A model generated the notes under the pieces. That model saw nothing but the letters and a program-made list of their open reading frames with translations. It was not told the origin of the DNA and did not search any database. Source: Rhizophlyctis rosea (Eukaryota > Chytridiomycota > Chytridiomycetes > Rhizophlyctidales > Rhizophlyctidaceae). From it: DNA of 52,788 nt. Numbering within the stretch: position 1 is the first letter of the stretch; every line of letters begins with the position of its first letter. Location: contig JADGJC010000280.1 in NCBI GenBank assembly GCA_027596075.1, forward strand, positions 2,374-55,161, written 5' to 3'. The translations under genes and the position numbers were made by a program. This document shows positions 46,480 through 52,788 of this stretch, in pieces.

Positions 46480-46833
46480 TTTGCCGTTAGAAACGGAAGC
46501 CCCTAGTTCTCTCGCATCTGCATTACAACCAGAGTTGATGGAATGCAAGGTACTTCCAGGTTGGAAAGTTCAGAGCACATGTGGCATCAGGAAGTGGAGG
46601 TTTGGGTATGTTGGGATGACTCGGGTTGTGCTGGAACTAGGTGATGGTGGAGCTGATAGCATGCAGCACTGGGATTTGCGGATCTTCCAGAGGCGTTTCA
46701 AGCAGTCGTTAGATCAGAAGACAAGGAACTGGCAACGCGAGCAGTAGCAGCAGTGAGGGTTGGTTGATGTGCCAAGTGCCACGCGGAGCACATTTGTTGA
46801 GGATGCTGTCACTTGTGGTACTGCTGATTAACG
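46480..46833 (-). pseudogene. Broken MYND zinc-finger copy
   Basis: Read on the minus strand, the text follows the two intact paralogues piece by piece: SSTTSDSILNKCA (frame 1), then after a shift CSRCQFLVF, a TGA stop, SNDCLKRLWKIRKSQC, and further down TWKYLAFHQLWL followed by another stop. The TGA sits exactly at the fifth zinc ligand (Cys35 in paralogue 1). The expected start codon reads ACG instead of ATG (near 46831). TWKYLAFHQLWL is closer to paralogue 2 (TWKYIRFHQRWL) than to paralogue 1. With a lost start, a frameshift and two stops it cannot make the full protein. Confidence 0.75.
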
Positions 46834-47593
46834 TGACAGAGAGATGATTCTTTCCGAATAGTCATGTGTTTTGCGAAATGATGAACAGCTTTGCAAACGG
46901 CTCTTTGCATGAGTGTGCGTGAGCAAAATACAAGATTGCAGGGAGCCGATCAAGCATCGCTCTTACGGTTTGCTGATAACTATCACCACCGCCAAAATGG
47001 ATCGGGTCCCCGTCAGTATGGCTTCCCAGAGCAAATGCATTATCCTGGCATACGCCCCATTCTCCACCATGTCACACTGCCCACTAGACGAACGCCGAAG
47101 ATGAGTAAAATGCAACATCAAATGACAGGTGTTGTCCGCAAAGCGGCCCAAAACGCGTTGCCCAAGCCACTTTTAAGTTCTCAAGTAGACATGAGTTCCA
47201 TAGCGTTTTCTGACAAGGCGCAGTATCCCGTACCATCTCCATAACACCTTTGCGAAGGAGGCGAGCCCGCCTGACGTGACGTGGCGGGACTGCAAAGGGG
47301 CAACCCCATTGGGGATGCGTTTGTAATGGCTTCAATAGTGTGTACATGTTCTATAAAGGACCCAACTCGAGCGAACATAGGCTTACATTCAAACTCAGGG
47401 TGCAGTACCAACGTACAAAAAAGCGCTGCCAACTGATTCGCTCACGCATCTCTCGCACTCAAAAAGTCTTGCATAGCACATACCACAACCCCTACTATAT
47501 TCCACAACTCACTCCCGACCTCCCTCGCGTCAAAGTGTCGCTCTTCACAAACACATATCACCCCCAACAATCAAAAAAAGCGCTTCGTCCACC
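46834..47593. promoter_or_regulatory. Divergent region between MYND pseudogene and MYND paralogue 2
   Basis: This 760-bp stretch holds no supportable gene. It contains the upstream box at 47084-47175 and should carry the promoter of the plus-strand MYND gene. Short frames on both strands are unsupported. Confidence 0.45.
47084..47175 (+). promoter_or_regulatory. Upstream box shared with MYND paralogue 1
   Basis: The plus strand holds GAAGATGAGTAAAATGCAAC and then AAACGCGTTGCCCAAGCCAC at 47151-47170, about 425 bp before the ATG at 47594. Both parts match the block upstream of paralogue 1, and in between the two copies differ. The core is ACGCGT. Retention in an otherwise diverged region suggests a regulatory role or a recent duplication. 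Confidence 0.5.
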
Positions 47594-48301
47594 ATGTCCG
47601 CCAGCACCACCAGCATCCCAAGCACACCAACCACGCCTCCCACCTCCATATTCAACAAATGTGCCGCCTGCGGCACCTCAACAACCCTCCGCTGCTCCCG
47701 CTGCAAATTCCTCACCATCTGCACCACAACCTGCTTCAAACGCATCTGGCCCTTCCACAAATCCGAATGCCACTCCATCGCAACCGCCGGCCCCCCCACA
47801 ATCCCCTGCCACCCCACCCACATCATGATCGAAGTCCCCGACCCCACCACACCATTACCCGGTCAAACCCCAATCTTCCTCCAAGGCTCAGACCTCCAAA
47901 CCTGGAAATACATCCGCTTCCACCAACGCTGGTTACACCGCCGCTACGGTCTTCCTGACGCCGCAGACAACGTCTCAACAAAAGACTACTACGGAGCATT
48001 GAGTGTCGGGAAGCGTGTGGAGTTTTTTGCGGATCTGATGGAGTTGTGGGATAGTACGTCCGCGGTGCATGTTGGGAAGTCGGAAAGTTTGAAGATGGTG
48101 TTTAATCAGAGGTATAACTACGCGTATACCACGTTTTGGAAGAATTTTCCGATGCCGGAAGTGTTGATGTTGGATGGGATGATGAAAGAGAGGAAGATTG
48201 GGCCGTATTGGAAAGGGTTGAGAGATAGGAATACGTTTTCTGTGCTTGACTTGTGGCCGTTACTTTTTTGTATTTCTACTTGTTCTTTCACGTCGTTTTA
48301 G
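47594..48301 (+). CDS. Small MYND zinc-finger protein, paralogue 2
   Basis: An intronless frame of 235 residues. The MYND finger has Cys23, Cys26, Cys34, Cys37, Cys43, Cys47, His55 and Cys59 (CAACGTSTTLRCSRCKF, then CFKRIWPFHKSEC). The C-terminal half matches paralogue 1: LQTWKYIRFHQRWLHRRYGL, YYGALSVGKRVEFFADLMEL, NYAYTTFWKNFPMPEV and KERKIG. It runs about 30 residues longer, ending in an apolar stretch, LLFCISTCSFTSF. Codons change sharply from C-ending (first half) to G/T-ending (second half). No named orthologue is known to me. It is separated from its pseudogene sister by a divergent promoter region. Confidence 0.85.
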   Translation: MSASTTSIPSTPTTPPTSIFNKCAACGTSTTLRCSRCKFLTICTTTCFKRIWPFHKSECHSIATAGPPTIPCHPTHIMIEVPDPTTPLPGQTPIFLQGSDLQTWKYIRFHQRWLHRRYGLPDAADNVSTKDYYGALSVGKRVEFFADLMELWDSTSAVHVGKSESLKMVFNQRYNYAYTTFWKNFPMPEVLMLDGMMKERKIGPYWKGLRDRNTFSVLDLWPLLFCISTCSFTSF

Positions 48302-49130
48302 CCATAGCGGGGTTTGAATTCGTCCATTTCATTAGTCTACTCGAATAAACAGAATGATTCAACCTGATGAGTGAGTTTGAAGAGTAATCAGCAGTCAAGG
48401 GTGTGTGCATATTTATTATGACAGTTCATTTTTACGCTGTCGTTCTCGGACCCAATCACTACACCGTCAACTCAATCCAGAAAGAACTCCGCTCATCAAC
48501 TCCCAGTTCCATACCAAATCCGTTAGGAAAGCCCCGGGACATATCATTGTTGACGACACGACTCCTCCTTCCCAGCACCCTCCGCCCATTTCCCTTCCCG
48601 CCCCCACCCACAACCCCACCTCCGTAAGTTCCATCTCTCTCGTCAAGTGCCGGACTACCAGCAAGATAGACAGATAAAACAGGACCACCAGCAACCCAAG
48701 CAACCCAACCTCGTGGTGGTGTTGCGCCCATTTCTTGGTAGTGAAATACCTTGAATGTGCGGATGTCCGGGCGTGGTGATGGTAGAGAGAGGACGAGGCA
48801 TGGTAGAGAGAGGACGAGGCATGGCGGAGAGAGGACGAACGCACAAGGTCGGATTGGCGGACGGGATTTGGGCCTTTCGCGTGTTTTGGCGAGGATGGAC
48901 AGGCTCGGGGGGCGGGGGGGGGCGGGGAGGGTTGGAGTGCCCGGAATGCCGGCGATGGACATGGGTTGTGTGTGTAGTGTGTTCGGAGTTCGACACCATG
49001 GGTATCCTCAATCTCGATTGACACTCTCCTCTGTCCAAAGTGCAACAGTACACAACAACGGCAACAAAAAGCATACCCCACCGACCCCCACACCACCTCC
49101 AAATCCTCCCAAAACCCCTCACACCCCACC
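48302..49130. other. Low-complexity region, weakly supported minus frames
   Basis: Several overlapping minus-strand frames stay open (for example 48459-48962 and 48467-49165). One contains GWVAWVAGGPVLSVYLAGSP and a Gly-rich tail; another has an apolar GLLGLLVVLFYLSILLV. They use the same bases in different frames, and much of the region is Pro/Gly/Ser-biased, so I cannot decide which, if any, is a gene. It contains the 21-bp tandem repeat. Confidence 0.35.
48779..48841 (+). repeat. 21-bp tandem repeat, three units
   Basis: The unit atggtagagagaggacgagg (plus c) occurs twice exactly (48779-48799, 48800-48820) and a third time with changes (48821-48841). The 21-bp length keeps all reading frames open. 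On the minus strand it would encode repeats of a seven-residue Leu/Ser/Pro/Cys unit. Confidence 0.9.
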
Positions 49131-49436
49131 CTACTTCCCCCCTCCCCGTCCCTTCCTAACCCCAACCTCCGTCCCAGGCGGCAACAATGTCGTCAACTTC
49201 CCCTCCCCCACATCCCAAACACAAATAAACTCAACACCTTTATACATATACCGATAAATCTCCGTCCTCGCATCCTTTCCCAACATAACATTCCCGTTAT
49301 GAATACTTTCTTTAAGTTGCGAGTTTAATATGTCGTAATCGCTTTCGTCTAATTCTACGCCATAGCGTTCCCGTGCACGCTGAACGACGTGCGTGGCAGA
49401 GTAGTTTTGGAGCGTTGTGCGTTTGGTTTTCGCCAT
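49131..49436 (-). CDS. Small orphan protein, about 101 residues
   Basis: An intronless frame from ATG 49436. The start is MAKTKRTTLQNYSATHVVQR, followed by ERYGVELDESDYDILNSQLK, a charged middle (GKDARTEIYRYMYKGVEF) and KLTTLLPPG before a basic Gly-rich tail. The order (helix with an ERYG turn, then two strands with a conserved-looking TLLPPG) recalls small proteins common in phages and bacterial genomes more than fungal families, but I cannot name a family. The even codon pattern and compact composition support a real gene. A bacterial or viral origin is only a suspicion. Confidence 0.6.
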   Translation of the reverse strand: MAKTKRTTLQNYSATHVVQRARERYGVELDESDYDILNSQLKESIHNGNVMLGKDARTEIYRYMYKGVEFICVWDVGEGKLTTLLPPGTEVGVRKGRGGGK

Positions 49437-49885
49437 TCAGTGCTTGATATGTGTTAAGTGGAAGAGGATGTCATGTAAGTAAGAAACGAGGGTTTTGTCA
49501 AAGTTAGACCCGCTTTTATACCAAGTCTGTCTCAGTTTGTGACATGTTGCTGCCATGGTGGCGTTGTTACCCAGAACTCTCGTGGCACAGCCACCGAACA
49601 TGTACGGCTTTCCATAGCCGTCCCCTTCCAACTTCGGCGTCAACATCAGATGCCCAAAGGGCCTTGGCTTCTATGCGTCGTTCAGAATGGAGACTTTTCC
49701 GTGTTCTCCTATTGTTCGATTTTTGACATCAAGCAGGCATACATGTACGAACTACATGGAACTTGACGAAGCACCGGTGTCCCACATGCAGTCTTCTCTG
49801 GGCCGAAATTGCGAGACAAACTTCCTTTATACAACTAAGACAAGACCCCAACACAACTTGCCCTAAGAACGCAATCTTCCCCCAA
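49437..49885. other. Intergenic
   Basis: About 450 bp upstream of the orphan gene and downstream of the very small minus-strand gene. Two plus frames overlap here without recognisable content. Nothing else is seen. Confidence 0.4.
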
Positions 49886-50216
49886 TCAATCCAACTGAAC
49901 TCCACTCATTCCCTGCCAATTCCACCCTAAATCCCTTTCCGAAAACTCCGGATCATCCCTATAATGATTATACGACCGTTCCTTGGCCGAACCCGGTCCA
50001 TTTCCACCTCCTTTCCCAACCCCACCCGTATTCCCACCACCCTTCCAACCCCGTCTCGCATGTGCAGGACTAACAACAAGACAAAAAAAATATTAGACAA
50101 CGCCAAAGGAACAACAACAACAGCTATATTCTACAATGAACTCTTGTGCAAAACAAAATATACACAAAACAACCTATGATACGACAAATGGACAAGAAAA
50201 CTACTTACATAGGCAT
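49886..50216 (-). CDS. Very small two-exon protein (about 63 residues), tentative
   Basis: A tiny first exon (50216-50209, MP plus two bases) joins through a GT-AG intron (50208-50070, 139 nt) to a final exon that ends at 49886. The product starts MPIPAHARRGWKGGGN, is Gly-rich in the middle and ends with a conserved-looking acidic and aromatic part: YNHYRDDPEFSERDLGWNWQ. The last exon is more convincing than the first. An alternative is that it belongs to a longer gene that passes through the GC block, whose minus frame is open as a Pro/Arg/Gly-rich stretch up to 50376. No family is recognised. Confidence 0.35.
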
Positions 50217-50223
50217 ACTCCTC

Positions 50224-50287
50224 GGGGGCGGGGCGCGGGGGGGGGGCGGGGGCCGGCGGGCGCCGGCCCCCCCCCCCGGGCCGCGGG
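50224..50287. repeat. Extreme GC block with perfect hairpin
   Basis: For about 64 bases the sequence is only G and C, with runs of up to ten G and eleven C. At 50248-50271 GGGGGCCGGC, a 4-base loop and GCCGGCCCCC form a perfect 10-bp stem. The G runs could also form a quadruplex. The flanks are ordinary or AT-rich. Confidence 0.85.
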
Positions 50288-50376
50288 GAATGGGATTCCG
50301 CACTGGGACTCTGGAATCGGAGTTCATGAGAAGATTGAGACGACGGAACTGAGTCGAATGCAGCGAGAGCTAACAT

Positions 50377-51861
50377 ATGATCCCGAACCACGCGCACAGA
50401 CTCCTGCGCTACTTTGCAATCCGCACGCCGTACACTTTGACCCTCGTCAACCCCTCCGACACCGACATGATATGGGGTCTCATTCTCCACTCCTACCCCC
50501 TCACACCAACCCTCGCTCCCTTCTTCTTCCTAAAATACCTCTCTCTCCTCTTCTCCACCACCCACATCCTCACCACCCTCCTTCGCAATCCCACCCACCA
50601 GCCGTCCAACACCCGCACCGACACCGCCCAAAAAACCACCCTCTGGCTCCGCCGCCTCCACATCATCTGGTGCCTCACCATGAACGCTTCGCCACCCTGG
50701 CCCCTCTGGGTCCCCGACCTCCTCTCCCTTACGCTCTTCGGGATGCTCATGCTGGGCATCATGGCGGGCGAGCAGGCGTCGCGGGGCGTTCGGCAGGGTG
50801 ATAATAGGGGGATGCGGGACGAGGGTGGGGAGTGGGTTTATGCTGATGTTGGGACGTATAAGAGGGGGGTGATGACGAGGGAGGAGGAGGAGCGATTGTA
50901 TGAGGAGTTTTTGGTGGGGAGGTATGAGGATGATGGGGTTGAGTGGGAGGATTTGGAGGATCTGCCGTTTGAGGGTGGGGAGGGGGAGGGGGAGGGGAGT
51001 GATGTGGATGGGGATGATGGGATGGATGATGGTGGGGACGGGTACGACGCGTTGGCGGGGTATATTGGTGGCAGGAGCAGCACCGCCGCCGGTCCGCAGT
51101 TCAGCCAGCATTACTTGCAAAACAAACTTCGCAGACTCCAAATGAGACAACGCCACACGGCCGCGTCGATCCGGTCCTATGAGTTCCGACAAGATGACGA
51201 GGGAGAGTTGGACGATGAAGTCGAAGAGCTTCTCTCAGACACCGAAAACGACACGAACGGGATCGACGAGACCTACATCTGTCCGGGGCGAATCATGACT
51301 CGCGGGTTGCGTCGTCGTGTCATATCTTCCTCCCCTCTTCAAGCTTCACCTTTCACATCCGCACCAACAACACCATCCACCTCCACCAACAACCCCTCCA
51401 TCCTCTCCCCGCTCCGCAACGCCTTCCACCTCGCAACCCACCTCAGCAACGACCCGCAAGACGCCATGACCCGCGCCGTGGATGCTGTCCTCGCAACGAG
51501 GAAAAGGAGGAATAGGGAAATGAATGAGGGGCGGTATATGTGTGTTGTGTGTACGGGGCGGGTGAGGGATGTGGTGTTGAAGCCTTGTGGGCATTTGTGT
51601 TTGTGTTTTGGTGAGTTTTGTCTTGCTGTTTTGTGCGTGGGTTTTTGGGTTTGCGTTTTTGCGGTGTGGGAAGGTGAAGTGGGTGGGAGATTGGGGAGGT
51701 GGTTTGATTTGTTCAGCAGAAAAGGGGGAACGAATACTGATCGTCCTGTCGTTTTTTTTACATCTGCAGAATGCAAACAGACTATGGCTACGAGGGGGTA
51801 TGCCAAGTGTCCTGTTTGTGCTGTGGGCGTGTCGGGGAGTTCGAGGATTTATTGGAGTTGA
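50377..51861 (+). CDS. Membrane-anchored RING E3 ligase, Asi/MUL1-like
   Basis: Two exons (50377-51610 and 51770-51861) join in phase after HLCLCF. The first part has two or three apolar segments (LTPTLAPFFFLKYLSLLFST; WPLWVPDLLSLTLFGMLMLG). A long acidic region follows, with GEGEGEGSDVDGDDGMDDGG. The C-terminus is a C3HC4 RING: CVVCTGRVRDVVLKPCGHLC, then C-x2-C (CFEC) and CPVC near the end. A RING at the extreme C-terminus after membrane helices is the plan of yeast Asi1/Asi3 (inner nuclear membrane) and of MUL1. The acidic middle with a charged start, YEEFLVGRYEDDGVEWEDL, is not typical of either. The start is uncertain: this ATG sits directly on a minus-strand ATG in CATATG. The intron is 159 nt. 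Confidence 0.72.
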   Translation: MIPNHAHRLLRYFAIRTPYTLTLVNPSDTDMIWGLILHSYPLTPTLAPFFFLKYLSLLFSTTHILTTLLRNPTHQPSNTRTDTAQKTTLWLRRLHIIWCLTMNASPPWPLWVPDLLSLTLFGMLMLGIMAGEQASRGVRQGDNRGMRDEGGEWVYADVGTYKRGVMTREEEERLYEEFLVGRYEDDGVEWEDLEDLPFEGGEGEGEGSDVDGDDGMDDGGDGYDALAGYIGGRSSTAAGPQFSQHYLQNKLRRLQMRQRHTAASIRSYEFRQDDEGELDDEVEELLSDTENDTNGIDETYICPGRIMTRGLRRRVISSSPLQASPFTSAPTTPSTSTNNPSILSPLRNAFHLATHLSNDPQDAMTRAVDAVLATRKRRNREMNEGRYMCVVCTGRVRDVVLKPCGHLCLCFGEFCLAVLCVGFWVCVFAVWEGEVGGRLGRWFDLFSRKGGTNTDRPVVFFTSAECKQTMATRGYAKCPVCAVGVSGSSRIYWS

Positions 51862-52788
51862 TGAGGGTGGGGGTTGTTTGATTGGCGGTGCAGCAATGGC
51901 GTCGTATCGGCAGGTCGGGGAACTGTAAATACTGCGGAGTTGGAATAATGTAGAGTTGCATGGGGAAATTTGCATGGATTGGTTAGAGGGAATGGGATGG
52001 TATTGTGTAAAGAATTTGCAATGTATAAAATGATTTTGCATTACTTCAAACTTGCGGGGAGAGGCATTTGCGATTGGCTTCTTGGGAGGTGCTGTACAGT
52101 GGAATTGGAAAAGGAATGTGTTGCGGTGGTGGGCAAATTGCTGTTCAATACATATTGTCTGGAATTGCCCCTTCTGTCTAAACTCCCCTTTTTGTACAGA
52201 AATGCGAAGCATTGTGTGTCTGATTTTGTCCGTCTTCACACATCAAGCGTCGCTGACTGCCCTTAAGTCCAACCCGATGTTGGCGATGTACCTGATAGAC
52301 CAACCCCCGAGGTGTGAGCCATGTCGTTGACGCTGATAGGATGTTCTTCTTTTTTCTCGTTCCCTCCGCCACTAACGCCCCATTTTTTGGGATTGGTCAA
52401 AGAGGGTCAAAAAATAATGGGGAATCCTCAAAAGTGAACGGCACGTGAGAAGTGTAGTGAGTGATTGAAGCCTCCTGATGGATGTCATTTATCATTCCAG
52501 CAGCTTCACCCTTTGAGGTGCCTTATCATAGGATTGACTTATGTTGCTATCAAGCTCGAAACAGCTTCGTCTATGGTGGAACGGCCTATGTTGCGTGAGC
52601 GAAGGCCAAACACTAAGTCAGAAACAATTCGAAACTAAGTGTGAACTAACAAAAGAGCCAAAGGCTAGAGGTGGACTTCTGTATATTCATTCAGATAACG
52701 AGACAAGGGGGAGTCTCGTGAGCGATCAGTTTATAGTACAAAGTCCAAACGTGTCTATCCCAAGACCAACGTTGCATATTGGACGCGG
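51862..52788. other. Downstream intergenic region to window end
   Basis: After the RING gene the sequence is AT-rich with no supportable gene. An open plus frame (51970-52266) has no recognisable content. No repeat or RNA gene was identified up to the end of the window. Confidence 0.45.

Noticed and set aside
52052..52330. Plus-strand frames near the window end
   Set aside because: Overlapping frames of similar length, AT-rich with Cys/Trp-rich text typical of non-coding sequence.

Overview
The window looks like a nuclear chromosome segment of an early-diverging, zoosporic fungus, most likely a chytrid. Genes are dense and on both strands, nearly all contain short GT-AG introns (about 50-140 nt), and the products are typical eukaryotic housekeeping proteins. 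Two gene contents narrow it further: an intact TMEM138 homologue (ciliary transition zone, lost from non-flagellated fungi) and a cytosolic TyrRS with a C-terminal EMAPII-type domain (absent from the yeast enzyme). No rRNA, tRNA, CRISPR, prophage or intact transposon was seen. Exon limits were worked out by hand from splice sites and conserved motifs; those given as exact are codon-phase consistent.

Layout. 1-15.4 kb: a C-terminal MYND-finger protein (-), a small PPPPY protein (-), IWR1 (+), UFD2 U-box E4 ligase (-), TMEM138 (+) and an Sds3/BRMS1-type Sin3-HDAC subunit (-). 16.3-21.9 kb: a Sel1-repeat protein with a presequence-like N-terminus (+), followed on the same strand by an HRI-like eIF2alpha kinase (+). 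This pair recalls the mammalian DELE1-HRI mitochondrial stress relay and is the most interesting feature of the window. 22-37 kb: a putative membrane protein, COG7 (+), QCR8 (-), syntaxin-18/Ufe1 (+), LAMTOR2 (-), DDI1 (+), TyrRS (-), PTH2 (+), an F420-reductase-like NADP oxidoreductase (+) and a small membrane protein with a one-base frameshift (-). 38-40.6 kb: WDR26/Gid7 (-), whose N-terminal part has no AUG.

41.8-48.3 kb is a different, accessory-looking block. Two small MYND-finger paralogues and a broken third copy surround a TIR-like/TPR protein that ends in a CaaX box and carries a one-base frameshift in a G run. 48.4-52.8 kb is more weakly supported: a 21-bp tandem repeat, a small orphan protein, a very small two-exon gene, an extreme GC block able to form a hairpin, and a membrane RING E3 ligase of the Asi/MUL1 type.

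How the genes fit together. The conserved part is enriched in protein quality control (UFD2, DDI1, GID7, RING E3), secretory traffic (COG7, syntaxin 18), translation (TyrRS, PTH2, HRI) and mitochondria (QCR8, Sel1 protein). Most neighbours are divergent or convergent pairs, so there is no operon logic. Three local relationships deserve attention: Sel1 protein next to HRI, the MYND family around the TIR-TPR gene, and a conserved upstream box shared by the two intact MYND paralogues.
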